Below are positions 32,060 through 44,918 of a DNA stretch of 64,000 nt, one piece after another (within the stretch, counting starts at the first letter, position 1; each line of letters starts with the position of its first letter). This DNA is from Laccaria trichodermophora (lineage: Eukaryota; Basidiomycota; Agaricomycetes; Agaricales; Hydnangiaceae), in the NCBI GenBank assembly GCA_018417955.1, contig JACTVC010000015.1, positions 1,141,862-1,205,861 of the forward strand. Direction: 5' to 3'. A program made the position numbers and the translations under genes. Under the pieces are notes generated by a model. That model ran no database searches. It saw only the letters and a program-made list of their open reading frames with translations, and was not told the DNA's origin.

Positions 32060-34319
32060 ATGCGTCTCTTAACCCTCACACTCTTTTTTCTACGGATAGT
32101 TAGTGCGTCGATAGGACCGACCGCGGACCTCCATATCGTCAATAATAATATACAGCCGGATGGCTTCACTCGTTCGTATGTCCTCCAGCATTTTTTTAGG
32201 TTTTCTTACGAAAAGTTTTGCTACTTAGTGCCGTCCTTGCTGGTACTTCGTCCACAGTTGGAACATTCCCTGGACCCCTTATTTCTGGTGCAAAGGTCGG
32301 GCCTTTTCTTTTTTCCCCTAAGTATGAACATTGTGTTAATGTCAACCTTCAGGGTACCACTTTCTTCATGAACGTCGTCAATCATTTGACCGACACGACG
32401 ATGTTGACAACCACCAGCATCGTACGTTTGCTTTTATCTCTGACCTATCTTAATGATTGACATCGCCCGAATTATATAGCATTGGCACGGCATGTTTCAG
32501 CATCGCACAAGCTGGGCGGACGGTCCAATTGGAGTGACACAATGCCCTATCACTCCAGGCGACTCATTTTTATACCAGTTCTCCGTCCCTGACCAGGCTG
32601 GAACCTTTTGGTACCACTCCCATCACTGTATGTTGTCCCCCCACCTCGATGTCGAGCCCGCCAGTCATCGTCATTCGTTTCAGCGGCACAATATTGTGAT
32701 GGTCTTAGAGGTCCTCTTGTGATATACGACAAACTGGACCCAAACAGGGCTTTGTGAGTTTCAGATTGACTTTTTCCTCTTCAACTAATTAGCTCTTCCC
32801 GGTAGATACGACATCGATGATGGTAACCGTAATTCTATCTACAGGCAATATACGCTAATTCCTGGAATCAGAAACAACTGTTATAACTCTCGCGGACTGG
32901 TAAGAATATTACGTTTGTTGTAATTGTCATTTCTGAAATTCGAACGTCAGGTATCACACCCCATCGCCTCAACTTAACTCCTTCCCCACACCAGACGCTA
33001 CATTGATTAACGGGAAAGGTCGTTACTCTGGCGGACCTGCCGCTCCCCTCTCAAACATCACCGTTGTTCAGGGCAAACGCTATCGTTTCCGCTTAGTCTC
33101 AATGTCATGCCTCCCCAACTACGTTTTCTCCATCGACGGACACACTATGGCATGTTTAACGATCCTATCCTCTGACAGCTCTCACTCATAACATTCAGAA
33201 CATCATCGAAGTCGACGGCATCAGCGTCACACCAACGACTGTTGACTCCATCCAGATATTTGCTGGCCAGCGATACTCTTTCGTTCTAACCGCTAATCAA
33301 CCAACCGACAACTACTGGATACGTGCGCTTCCTAATGTTGGGACACCAGGCTTTAACGGCGGCATCAACTCTGCTATTCTTCAATACGCTGGCGCACCTA
33401 ATCAAGACCCTACCAGTACCCAAACTGCCAGCGTCATGCCGATGCGTGAAACAGACCTTCACCCGCTGGTGAACCCGGGTGCCCCAGGCTCTGCAAAGCC
33501 CGGAGCTGCTGATATCAATATCAATCTGAATATCGTGTTCAACTATACCCAGTTCAAGTATACTCTCAACGGAGCCCCTTTCGACCCACCGACTGTTCCC
33601 GTGCTTTTACAGATCTTGAGTGGAGCGAAGACCGCGCAAGAAATGTTGCCCCCCGGAAGCGTGTACGTCCTTCCTCGGGATAAGGTTGTTGAAGTTACGA
33701 TGCCAGCACTCGCGCTTGCAATTGGAGGCCCGGTACGTCCTCACTCCTCTTTTTGTTGAAGTTGCCATACTTAAATGACGAATGCCTCATTCGTTTAGCA
33801 TCCACTTCATTTGCACGGAGTACGTTTTTGAATTGTGTTCCCTGTGGGAATCTCTACTCATAATTTGTGCGATGATAGAATACCTTCGACGTCATCCGCA
33901 GTGCAGGCAGTTCAACTTACAACTTTGTGAACCCTGTCCGTCGGGACGTGGTCAGTATCGGACAAAATGGGGACAACGTCACCATTCGTTTTACGACGAA
34001 CAATGCTGGCCCGTGGTTTTTGCACTGGTGAGCGCATTCTGTCATCAGGAGGTCGATCACAAACTCATATTTTCGTTAGCCACATTGATTGGCACATGGT
34101 CCTGTTCGTCTTTCCATGATATTCTCCCAATAACTCCACTGATTTACCAATTTACAGCGGCTTGGGAGTTGTCTTCGCTGTAGACGTTCCAACTATTAGT
34201 AGTACCAACCCTCCTGGTACGTTCCAGTTTTGTCTTCGCCTCATATATTCTCAATGTTTTTCATCACAGCTGCGTGGAACCAACTGTGCCCCACTTACAA
34301 TGGTCAATCTGCACCGTAG
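32060..34319 (+). CDS. laccase (multicopper oxidase), secreted, 14 exons
   Basis: Blue copper oxidase that couples phenol oxidation to O2 reduction. Exons 32060-32175, 32229-32295, 32353-32421, 32480-32627, 32684-32753, 32806-32822, 32872-32899, 32951-33149, 33199-33732, 33799-33819, 33879-34027, 34080-34103, 34158-34216 and 34270-34319 total 1551 nt (516 residues) in one frame. Signal peptide [16 protein letters not shown]. Copper ligands: HWHG (L1), WYHSH (L2), HPLHLHG (L3) and HCHIDWH (L4). The residue ten after the L4 Cys is Leu, as in mid-potential laccases. Exon 6 is only 17 nt. The intron at 33150-33198 begins with GC. L3 is followed by Asn where most laccases have His (HLHGN), which is not a copper ligand. 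Many NxS/T sites. Confidence 0.95.
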
Positions 34320-34540
34320 TCATTCGTTTTCACTGGACTTGCTTTGTGCGCTGATGTGGTAGAACATTCTTATCTATATGTTTGTGCGTTTTCACATCCT
34401 GTTGTAAGTACTGTAGATATAAGGAATCTTTTCGTGAAAAGTATACCGTGGATCCATGGCTCGGGAATCGTCCCTGTAGAAGGCGGTGTACATTGATTGA
34501 CATTCCTTCTGTGCCACCCCACAACTACTAGTACAATACA
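34320..34540. terminator. convergent 3' regions of laccase and glucanase genes
   Basis: 220 bp between the two stop codons, so both polyadenylation regions must fit here. AT-rich; no gene. Confidence 0.4.
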
Positions 34541-36204
34541 TCAGGGCGAAGCAGCTACAAATGCGTTGAAGTTATAATTCGACGGATTCTCTGTAAAAGT
34601 ATAACCCTTCGGTGCAAACGTCAACACTTCCTTCTTCATCCGAGACAAAACGGCAACCACACTGCATGACCGCGTCAACGGGAGGCTTAACTTCGAACAT
34701 CCACTCGGCAACTCTATAGAGACAATAGAGGGTCCACATGTGAGCTTGATGCGCGCTGGCTTCGGGAGTAGGGCGACTGCCCAAACAGCATCTTGTGTCT
34801 GTTGAAAAGAGAGTTTAGTCGGTGAAGATTAGGATTAATTGCGAGAGAGCTAACGATCTCATAGTTGGCTGGTTTGCCAATGGGATCTGACGTATTGGCT
34901 TGTGCGGGAGAGAGGCGACCCCATAGAAAGATCCTGTCTCGCGTGATGACGGGGTATTCACCTGTCTTGAACCCAATGATATAGTAATGCATGAGGTCAA
35001 GCCATCCTGTAAACCCGCAAGAGAGAAGATAAGATAGTGTCCAGAAGCGCATGCATGATGACCAGACTGACCTTGATGGTCAAATCCATCCGTCCACGCC
35101 TGGGAGTTAGGTTGTGCACCTTCGATCGGACCGACATAGTGCGATTCGCCATAATCGTTCCATGTTATGACTTGAGCTAGATCAACTGAGTCGCGCTGCT
35201 TGATCAAGAGCTCCCAACGTGTTGCGAAGAGCCAATCATCTGGACGGTATATAAAATTCTTGTTGTAGGTATCCTTCCCATAATGCTTTGAAAAGCGTTA
35301 GCCTCGACGGGGGGATAGAGGAGGAACAAACTCACGGTAAAGAACCACGGTGATACAGCTGCCATGTATGTTCGGCCAGAGAGATGCGATAGATACTGTT
35401 GATCGTAGTCGAAAGTAATGGCAGTGTTGCCCAATGGCCAAGCAGAGTTCCACTATACATTAACAATAGGTTGAGCTAGGAAAAGTCATCAAGGTGAAGA
35501 ACTCACGCTAAACACGCCGTCCATAGCTGTGACGTTGTGAAGACTTGCCGGTTCGATGAAGAAAGAGGGCACAAAATGGGTCCCCGTCACCGGATTCTTT
35601 TTCATTACGTCCATCCACCCCTCATTCAAATCCTGAGCACCGAACGTACACCCCTCGCCTCCGAAAGTGGAATAGAATGGTTGTCCGGCGTATATCAGCT
35701 GGTTCGGATGTGCATGGTACGTATCAACGTAGTGCCGTATTAGATTACCGTCTGAAGCGGAGGCGCAAGCTATTGCGTTCATGTCAAAGGATAAGAAAAG
35801 CTTGAATGGTTGCGATGAATGACCGAGAAGTTTCTTTGAATCGCTAACGGCCATTGCTGCCCTGTACGCATCGGCGACTCGGTCGGATTGCCATGGGTCA
35901 CTCCCAATGTTGAGTGCGAAGGCGTCAATTCCTTTGGATGAGGCGAGTCTGATATCTGTTTTTGTAAAATCATTAGAATCAAAAGATTCGTCAGAGAATG
36001 TGAATAAGTACAACCTTTCACCCAGTCCAGGAATTGATATGGGAGGGTATTCCCAACCATGAAGTGTGCGACTACAACTTTGTGGTGTGGCTGACGTACA
36101 TGCGTCAAATGGATGTGATGTTGACTCGGGTGGTGTATGTGAGCCGCATCGACTTGCAAAAGAATGATATTGAGTACAACAAGGAGGGTAGCGATGTGCC
36201 ACAT
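34541..36204 (-). CDS. GH71 alpha-1,3-glucanase, secreted
   Basis: Glycoside hydrolase family 71 enzyme that cuts alpha-1,3-glucan of fungal walls. Exons 36204-36015, 35955-35507, 35452-35336, 35285-35072, 35006-34855 and 34798-34541 join to 459 residues. Signal peptide MWHIATLLVVLNIILLQVDA, then a His-rich stretch. Family stretches: VVAHFMVGNTLPYQF, GIDAFALNIG, LFLSFDMN (catalytic-region Asp), PFYSTFGGEG, FFIEPA, NFIYRPDDWLFATRWE, ITWNDYGESHY (acidic pair) and GRLSPAQA. A beta-rich C-terminal segment follows. A TATA-like TTATAATA on the minus strand at about 36258-36266 is some 55 bp upstream of the ATG. Likely role: wall remodelling or autolysis, or feeding on other fungi. Confidence 0.93.
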
Positions 36205-36905
36205 CTGTTCTGGGGAAAGGAGAAAAGAATATTGAAGGCTGACAAGGCCGATGGGCCATATTATAAGCCGTTTGAATGCAGACTGGCCCGTGCCAGGTGA
36301 TCGATGCAGAAGTAGTCGGCAATTTGACCTCGTCCGAAGTACTCATTTCATTTTTGCGTCGTCTAGTGTATTCCGCCGGACGTTGAGTACTTATCATCAC
36401 GACGATTCAAACTCACGGCTAGGACAAGCACACCGTCGTGTCTCCAGCTATAAGGTATTTCCCACTGGCGATTTCGGGACGTCGTCAACGTCAGAGCCAG
36501 AAGCCTGAAGCAGAAGGCTGCACTCCACTATAAGTAGGCCGCCTCCCAACTGTTCGTCAGGGTTGGGCCATTCAAGTTGATGTTTGTTCTCCTACGTCCA
36601 AAAATATAGAAAGTGAGGGTAAAATAGGTCCCCTATATCAAATGCGGAGGTGGGCGCGATTTGGACGACATTTTGAACGACGAGGCAAAATCTGGCAAGA
36701 TTTAAAAACGAGCAAAAGAGTAGTCGTCGACTCGTACGGGTCAAATTGGTGTGACAAGCTGTGTGACCCGACGCATTTTGTGTGACATCGCGTCTGCTGT
36801 TGAGCGCCATTAAGCGGTGATTACAACGACTAGCGTCTCCCGCCTCATCACCTTTTGTGCTGTAGAACCGCAATATTCTCGTCTTTTTATCGTGTTTACG
36901 TCACG
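36205..36905. promoter_or_regulatory. divergent promoter region of the GH71 and UBA2-like genes
   Basis: 700 bp between head-to-head genes; TATA-like box on the GH71 side only, consistent with a regulated gene facing a housekeeping gene. No coding sequence supported. Confidence 0.45.
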
Positions 36906-39781
36906 ATGTCCACAGCCAAAGCGCGTACGGCCCACGCCAGGGCCATTTTGGGACCAGAGTTGCATGAACAGCTCTCGAACACCCGGGTTCTTCTCGTCGG
37001 AGCTGGCGGTATTGGATGCGAATTACGTGAGTCTATATCGTTTTAGAGTGTTTTTAATTTATTGACTTTGAAATTCAGTGAAGAATATCGTCTTGACGGG
37101 CTTCGGCGAAATCACGCTCTTGGATCTAGACACTATCGACCTGTCAAACCTGAATAGACAGTTTCTGTTCAAGAAGAAGGATGTTAAACAGAGCAAAGCT
37201 TTGGTGGGTTTTATTCTTCACCAGTTGCTTCCGCTTTTTTGCCATGTTTCCGCTTTTTACCATATGCGCCTCGTAGGCGAATGGTTGGGTTGTTTTCTGG
37301 CTTCTTGCAGGTGCCATTTATTGTTTCCCTCAGGCCCAAGGGGCTGTCCTGCACCGTTGTTCAGCTACGTCTTCTGGTAGTTTGGATGAATCGCTCTTGT
37401 CTGTGTTGCTAACAGGAGGGACATGTTTCCAAGTTAATTCCTTAACTAACACATTTCTTATGTCAGGTCGCAGCGCAAACGGCGTCTGCTTTCAATCCCA
37501 ACGTTCGGATTATACCTATTCACGACAACATCAAGGAACCACAGTATGACATTCAATGGTTCCAGAAATTTGATATTGTTTTAAACGCTCTGGACAACCT
37601 GGGTACAGCCACATATTTCCGATACTGTCTGCATTTCTAAACCTTTGTCACTAGATGCGCGCAGGCACGTCAACAAAATGTGTATGGCCGCTCGGGTACC
37701 ACTCGTAGAATCGGGAACAGCTGGTTATCTTGGTCAAGTGCAGCCTTTGCTTATGGTATGTACCCTGTTCACTCATGTGACTTTCGGTGCTGATCTTACA
37801 TTATTGTAGGATCGTACTGAATGTTTTGACTGTATACCCAAAAGCACACCTAAAACATTCCCTGTCTGTACTATACGCTCGACGCCGAGTCAACCCATCC
37901 ATTGTATAGTATGGAGTAAGAGTTATCTTATGGGGCAACTATTCGGAGAAGACGAAGATGCAGTTGGAGAACTGGACGAGGCTGAGAAGCAGGGCGAAAA
38001 CGGTGCGTAACGCCATTGATATGCTTATAGGTGGTCGAGTCTGAGTGACCTCCCTTCCAGCGCAAGAAATCGCAACCCTCAGAAATGAGGCTCAAGCCTT
38101 CAAAGCTGTGCGAATCGCTTTGCGATCGTCGAGTAGCTCAGACGCTGCCAAAATGGTGTTCCAAAAAGTTCGCAAATGGCTACATGTCTTTGCACCCCCT
38201 TCATGCTGACCACGTCTCCTGACAGGTCTTCAATGCTGACATCAAGAACCTTTTGGTCATGGAGGATATGTGGCGTTCGCGTGCCCCTCCAATTCCCTTG
38301 GACTTCGACACAATCATGAACGATACCGTCGTTCCTCAACAAAACGGAACGGCGACCCATATCGGGACAGATGCTGTAGCCAGCGGAAGTAGACGCAGAA
38401 GCAGCAGACTAGCAAAATCATCACCCGCAAAACCACCATCGCCTGCAAAAACACCAAGACCTGCAAATTCATCACCTGCAAAACCACCCTCACCCGCAAA
38501 AACCCCGAGACCTGCAAAGCCATCAGCAGCCGCAAAAGCACTAGCATCCGCAAAACAATCGGCATCCGCAAAACCACCAGCACCTACCACGAATGGTGAA
38601 GTCAACGGCGCACCAGCCTTGAAAGATCAACGTGAGCTGACGCTGAAAGACAACCTTGAGTTGTTTGTTTCAAGGTGCGTTAAGCCTGGTTGTTGCTCTT
38701 GCATTTTCTCATCACATGCCTGACTTTCTCTTAGTACGAATCGACTAGCAGCTCGACTGAAAGGGGGAGAGGACACCATCTCGTTTGATAAAGACGACGA
38801 TGACACTCTTGACTTCGTCACTGCGTCCTCTAACCTCCGCTCGACAGCGTATGGCATCGGGACTAAGACTCGTTGGGAAGTCAAAGGCAAGCACACGCCA
38901 TCTTTTTCATCTTTGATCCGTCTAATTCGGCGTCTCCTCACAGAGATGGCTGGCAACATTATTCCAGCCATTGCTACAACAAACGCCATTGTCTCTGGCC
39001 TCATTGTTCTACAAGCCCTCCACCTCCTTCGCAAAACCTATGACAAGATGCGCAATGTGCATCTTCAATTCAAACCCGCCGTGCCATTGAGCACGATCAC
39101 TCTTAGCCCTCCAAACCCCGCGTGTGGGATATGTAGGGACACCTACGCCCTTCTACTCTGCGATCCGTCCCGAGCTGTCCTAGGCGATGTGATCAAAGGA
39201 CTTTTAGGTGACGACAAGCGGGAGGTTAGCGTCTACGAGGATAAGCGGGTGCTAAGTGAATCAGATTGGGACGACAATATTGAAAGGACATTGGAAAGCC
39301 TTAACGTAACTCGGGGCAAGTTCTTGACCATCGTTGATGAGGAAGGGGATAGGGCAACGATCTCAGTTGGGCTGGGTGTTTTACCGTAAGTTTTTTGTCA
39401 CCACCTACAAGATGAACCATGATTGATGAGACACCCTTCATTTCTAGACCAAATCACCCTGCGGACGCACCTCCCTTCATCCTGCCCTCGCCATTGCCCA
39501 ATCCACCCAAACGAGTGAAGCCTGCCCCACCTCCACCAGAGACACCTCCGCGTAATGTCGCGAAACGCCCGTTGCCTTTGGAAGACGAGAACGGAGTCAT
39601 CGATCTGGAGCCGACCCCCAAGAAAATCAAGCCAGCCGCCAACGCCACGTCAAAGAAACGTAAAGCGGAAGAGACACAGAGCCCGAGCAAGAGGCGACGG
39701 CTGGAAGAGGATGGCTTGGTGATGATGGACGGTCTGGAAGATAGACTTGAGGATGACGATTGCATTATTATCGATGATTAG
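36906..39781 (+). CDS. UBA2: SUMO-activating enzyme E1 subunit Uba2
   Basis: Catalytic subunit of the Aos1-Uba2 E1 that adenylates SUMO and passes it to Ubc9. Ten exons: 36906-37026, 37079-37203, 37467-37602, 37655-37755, 37810-38002, 38061-38167, 38226-38674, 38735-38886, 38944-39385 and 39448-39781 (719 residues). Motifs: [17 protein letters not shown] (nucleotide loop), [36 protein letters not shown] and the active-site Cys in [18 protein letters not shown]. The C-terminus ends in nuclear-localisation-like KKRKAEE and KRRRLEED followed by an acidic tail with a hydrophobic core (CIIIDD), a possible SUMO-interacting motif. Odd points: a repetitive Ser-Pro-Ala-Lys insertion ([14 protein letters not shown], twice) inside the Cys-domain region, a 263-nt second intron, and a GC-AG intron at 38887. 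Confidence 0.96.
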
Positions 39782-40678
39782 GCGTTTTTTGGTGGCGTCT
39801 ATGGTTCTGCTTCACTATATTTGATTCTTGGACCTCTAATTGACGTCTACACCTATTTTATTGCAGTAAAGCACAATATTGATGATCTGTCTATGCATAG
39901 AATTGCTCTCCATTGGCTGTCCATCAGTTCTTCTAGTACGGTCAATCTACGGTATCACCTTTTGTAATCGTTTTGAATTCACCCAAATAATTAGTAGAAT
40001 AACCGTGAACTTCAAAGTGCAGTAGCATACAGAGCCATACCTTCCGGGCGTCACCCGATAGAAAGTGGGTGGTCTAGACGTCAATCTAGGAGAGAACTTA
40101 GAGGTCAGGCAACGTGGTCATGGTGGTGATTCCACCCAATTTCCACCAGATTTCCACTGGGCCAAAAAAGAAAAAACTATGTATCTGCGTGATTTGAATT
40201 CAAGTCACTACGCGGAGCCACTGCTTGAGCCTTACATAAGAGAAAACCTTTGGCTTTTTCTCGCCTTCAAAATGTTGACAAGTTGTGAATTTACAATATT
40301 ACAAGGGCACCGGATAATGTCGGTTTTCTCCAACAAGCACAAGGCATTGCGGGACTAGGGCTGGCAGCAGAGACAAGAGCCTCAGCTCGTTACAGTTCAC
40401 AACTCCTCAATGGTCGCGTTTGTACATGGCGACCAAGGTAACGACTGTCAGCTTTGTTGCTATATGCCTTCTACTCACCTTTTCATTCCCTTTGGTCGTC
40501 TAGTATGCATCTTCGCCCAAGTTCTAGGCGTTGTTCTTGCACTATGGCGCCAATGTTGTCATGTTCAGAATATAAACACCCCCTCAGCCAGACGACGATT
40601 CACAAACCAAGTCACCCCAAGCACCCACACGTCCCTCGAGTTACTACCACCCCTAACATACACTCATCCTTCAACTAG
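39782..40678. other. intergenic, no gene seen
   Basis: 3' region of the UBA2-like gene and the promoter of the next gene. A C-rich stretch just before 40679 resembles fungal core-promoter pyrimidine tracts. Confidence 0.5.
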
Positions 40679-42539
40679 ATGCCACGTAACGGATCAACTT
40701 GGCCAGGTGCTTTGCCTTCACTGAAGAAGATTTTCCGGATTCCTATATCCCCGCATCCATCGTTTGGCCGATTCAAACGGTTTCTGACACGAGGCAACCG
40801 ACGTCCCGCTCACTCTCCTCCCCTCCTTACCACGCCTGAGGGCGACCACCATTTGAGTCGTCGCCCGTCGTCGGTGTTTTCAAGACGCGCGACCAGGAAT
40901 TTTGGGGGATCAAGTGCCGGCACCGTTGATTTGGGGATTAAGTGTCTCTATGACATCAATAAATCATTACCCTTCCTCGACGTCGCAGCTGCTAATACCG
41001 ACATTGATGTATCAGGTGATGAATACACCCCCTATCAACATCATGCCTCGACAAGCTCTGCTCCTCCGCCTCTGTCAGCCCTTCATGGCGAATTTCCGGC
41101 AAATTGGGAGGCAGATGGAACCACCTCGGCCGGATTGTCTGGGACAGATATTGTATTCCAAAACAGTTCGTTGGGTACTGGGTCCCTCTTCCCCGCTGCC
41201 CATCCGACTACAGGCTCAACGTCTCATGCAGGCCCTTCAGCATATCCCCTTCTCCTGGGTGCGGAAGCCCTACTCGATGCTCATCCGACAGCGTCAACAT
41301 CTCAAGCAGGCCCTTTTGCGCATAGCTTCCTATTAGGCGTGCAACCTCCAAATGCTCTCGGGCTCTACCTCGCAGACCTTTCCGAAGAGACAGCCAGGCC
41401 GAGTCGTCCGAGTCGTCCCCTAACGCAATACCGACAGCTACCCCCTTTGTCGCCCACCCCATTCACTCATGATGATGAATCAACAAACGAAGAACACGAT
41501 TACGAAACGCCATCCATAGCAAATGATGATGAACCATTCCACGAACCACACCAAAACGCGACATTCTCAGTTAGCTCGTACCACTCTGCAACTGAAAGGC
41601 CTTCCATGCAACAAGAACATCTTCCAGATATGGTTCTACAAACTTCTGGTAAGCAACTTTTACTGTTCTTTGACGGTGAGAGCTGACATTAGCCTCTCAT
41701 TTCCAGACATCGCGCAAAGGATCGTCAGCGATTACTTCAGACCGAGCAAACTCGTCATAGATCGGGAGGTATCCCTGATAGACATGCGCTCCGTTCTTTT
41801 TGCACTCCGTGACTGTCTTCAAGACCTCACCATCGGTGTCGGACAACCTACCTCGTCCATAGCAACGGCAACGATCGATCTACCTCATCTGTCATCTTTG
41901 AAGGTGGATCGGGTTGACTTTTCCTTCTTGAAGGAATTGCTAGCTTTTGTGACGATGGACAGCCTCAGAACTTTAGACCTCCTTGTTGGATCGCTGGAAG
42001 TCATGCCTCATGAGCTGAATCTTGGGTGGAGCCTACTCACGGACGTTATCCTCCGTGGTAACTTCTATCCTGATGTTCTCGATGGCGTGATGGATTCTCT
42101 CCGCGACGTCACCCAACTGAAATGGTCGGGCGACTTGAAGCTGGCTGAAGAAAACCATAACGAGTACAGATATCAACTCAACTCTCTAAAAGACGTTTCG
42201 GTTTGCTCAAACGAAGATGGATGCTCATTCTTCATCCGAAGTCTAGATTCAGAGTGCGTTGAGACAGTTCATCTCTCGCACTTCCCACGAAATTGCAAGG
42301 GCCATGGCCTTTCCGCTGTCGAAAACCTTTTCATCGAAAATGAGATCAGCCCAGACCAGTTCTTGGCTACTATACACCACTTCCCCACCCTTGTGAATGC
42401 GGATTTCAAGATCGGCGGATTTACAGCGACAGAACAATCCGAGTGGATTACGATGCAACAAAAGATTGCGTCACTCCCGTCACTCACGTTGCGGGGGGTT
42501 TCTGCTTCGATAAGGCAACTGTTTACCACTCCAAATTGA
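40679..42539 (+). CDS. hypothetical protein with LRR-like C-terminal half
   Basis: Two exons, 40679-41648 and 41707-42539, joined in frame to 600 residues. The N-terminal 320 residues are low-complexity (Pro, Ser, Thr, His rich, with two similar stretches around FPAAHPTTGSTSHAGPSAY and LDAHPTASTSQAGPFAH). The C-terminal part has irregular leucine-rich strands (ATIDLPHLSSLKV, LRTLDLLVGSLEV, SLLTDVILRG, VTQLKWSGDL), as in basidiomycete F-box/LRR proteins, but I see no F-box before it. Function unknown; possibly a former F-box protein whose N-terminus was replaced. Confidence 0.7.
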
Positions 42540-43722
42540 CTTCTCTCGCGATAATGTACTTGAAGGAAGCTAAGCGCCAATTCCGCCCGTCTTCAAAAGA
42601 GAAGGTTCAATAGTCGAACCTTCAAGTCTCGTTGACGCTAACGTGCCGGCGAAAGAGTTGAGGCCGATTTGGAACTTGTAGGCCCCTCTGGTCGACTACC
42701 AAGTTCGACAGACTCGCCTTCAGGGTGACAACCAGCTGCCATTTTAAGCCGACCGAATCCCATCCCAGTTACTTTAATTTCCATTCTGTGATGATCATGT
42801 ACATAGACATGCTAACGCCATTCCAATGACTTATACTAATGACCTAACTATGTATGATCATTTGATTCTCTAAAAATTTTATCCTCGAATTCCAGCGGTT
42901 TGAATAATTCTGATTTTTTTCCCCCCCGTTCTGCGCTTACTTATCTAATCACATAAGTAAGATAACGACTTTGCATACCACCGGTACCCCTCCTTGATGC
43001 TGCCAATCTTTAATGATCTCGAGCGAAGGGTGGTAGCATAATATTTCCTGAAGGAGGCCTATCTTATTTTGGGAATTGCAGGGGAATGCTTTGACGACTT
43101 CTCGATATATCACGTGGATAGTCACGTCATGCGTCGGAAAAAAAATCGCCGCGTGTGGTGTGTTGGTGCAGTGTGCACGGAATCTAATCTCTCCCAGACT
43201 TAGATGCATGTGAAGTCGTACCTTGGTTCACGATACTTATATGAACACGGAATCAGGCCAACAGCACTGAGGAGCACATGATCCGCTCCATACCACTTCC
43301 AAAAAGAATCAAGAGGCTTTTGTAACTTACAAAAGCTCATTGAAGTACCCTTTTTGTTTGCGATCCTGAAATCTTCGCCTCTTCCGATTCCGATCAATAC
43401 CCTGCCCACTGGAAGCGGTTGGGAAGCGGCATTTCCTACTTACTTAAGTATCGACTGACGAACAATAGCGCGAGGATGAAGCTGATCGACCCGCAAACAA
43501 TTGATCTTCGTCGTATTTAAGTCCTCGTCTCAGCTGATGTATGGCCCCATCGCAAGTAAAAGTCCATGCCTTACTACAATCCGATATCGTCACCCCATTT
43601 TCACGGAGCTTCTAGTCATAGTCGTTGGGGAGCAACTCCGTAAGCTTCGCGTGGCACACTGTCCCAAGACATCGGCTGACTTTCATCATACAGACGGGAG
43701 TCTTTAACCGGAGCAAGTCATC
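42540..43722. other. intergenic, no gene seen
   Basis: About 1.2 kb with only short frames. A poly-pyrimidine run (T then C) at about 42916-42928. Confidence 0.5.
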
Positions 43723-43790
43723 ATGAACAGGAAGGCCTCGCCATTTTCAATTCATCGTCGAAGAGCCACAATACCTGCAGATCACTTGAA

Positions 43791-44918
43791 GTGGTCTCTA
43801 TCAATCACCTCCCTCTAGAAATCCTTGCGGAAATCTTCCTTTTTTGTTTAGAGAGATTAAAACGCAAATATCAGTTCGACCGCCCCGCCGATCCGAGACG
43901 TTGGCGAGCGCCATTGTTACTTTGTCAGGTCTGCCGTCATTGGAGAGAGGTCGCTATATCTCTACCGCTACTATGGTGCTCATTGTCAGGTACGGGATCT
44001 TTCACGCCTAACCCCGCGTTTATCAAACTCTGGCTTGCCCGTTCGCGTGGACTGCCACTTTCATTGTCTCTTGAAGCGCCTGTCGGGTGCGAAGACACAC
44101 CGAAATACCATGCCCACGCATCCAAAGTGTTTGACCTATTTTCGAATGAGATGCATCGATGGCACACGATGTCTTTCACTCTAAACGATGACCTCGCGCG
44201 CCAATTTATCGCCACGGTTGACTCCAAGGCGCAAATTTTGGAGGAACTAGAATTGGTCTTTGGTAGACCCAGCAGTGCAAGTGCAGAGGTCTCCGCTCTT
44301 CTTCCATCATTCCCCAAGCTTTACAGGCTATCGTGGTCGGGGAACCTGTCAGCAACGTCTCTGTGCAACATACCATTCCATCGGCTTACACACATCTACA
44401 TGGCCTCACGTAACTCCGCGCAGGAGGTGATAGCGTGCCTTTCGCAGTGTACAATGGCATTGGAGCTACATTGGCATCGCGTAAATTGCTGGGATCCGCC
44501 GCCAGTTTGTGGATTACCACAGACCACACTCCATCTGCACTCGCTCTATCTGAAAGGAAACGGAGATTTTGCTCATATTTTATCGCGATTTACTCTCCCT
44601 TCCCTTAAATACCTGCGTCTGGAAACGAAGTCCAAAGCTCAGAACCATAAATTGCTTGAAGACTTTCTTGATAGGTCTTCATGCCCCTTGCAACAATTCG
44701 TCCTTGACGACATCTACGTCGATCAGGAAAGCATTGTCAAGTATCTAACTATTCCTTTATTGGAAACCATTCCGGATATTCGAGTTTATTTAGGGGAGAC
44801 CTCGAAGGGTGACGTCCTTCAAGAAATGCAGGAACTAAAGGATTCCCAAGATACGCCTACCTTTCGTCGACTTCAAATTAGCTACCCCGAATGGGGCCCG
44901 GCATTCACCTGGAAGTGA
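43791..44918 (+). CDS. F-box protein with LRR-like body, 5' end unresolved
   Basis: Open frame of about 375 codons. The N-terminus carries a basidiomycete-type F-box: INHLPLEILAEIFLFC, then LLLCQVCRHWREVAISLPLLW. F-box proteins recruit substrates to SCF ubiquitin ligases through Skp1. Leucine-rich segments follow (LHLHSLYLKGNGDF, LPSLKYLRLETKS). No ATG lies in this frame directly before the F-box. The frame is open upstream to about 43680, so the start is probably in a separate 5' exon; an acceptor-like CCTGCAG lies at about 43774. Coordinates give only the certain part. The stop at 44916-44918 is clear. Confidence 0.78.
   Translation: MVSINHLPLEILAEIFLFCLERLKRKYQFDRPADPRRWRAPLLLCQVCRHWREVAISLPLLWCSLSGTGSFTPNPAFIKLWLARSRGLPLSLSLEAPVGCEDTPKYHAHASKVFDLFSNEMHRWHTMSFTLNDDLARQFIATVDSKAQILEELELVFGRPSSASAEVSALLPSFPKLYRLSWSGNLSATSLCNIPFHRLTHIYMASRNSAQEVIACLSQCTMALELHWHRVNCWDPPPVCGLPQTTLHLHSLYLKGNGDFAHILSRFTLPSLKYLRLETKSKAQNHKLLEDFLDRSSCPLQQFVLDDIYVDQESIVKYLTIPLLETIPDIRVYLGETSKGDVLQEMQELKDSQDTPTFRRLQISYPEWGPAFTWK

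Noticed and set aside
38314..38605. Minus-strand frames opposite the UBA2 insertion
   Set aside because: Mirror frames of the SPAK repeat; the plus strand is an established enzyme.
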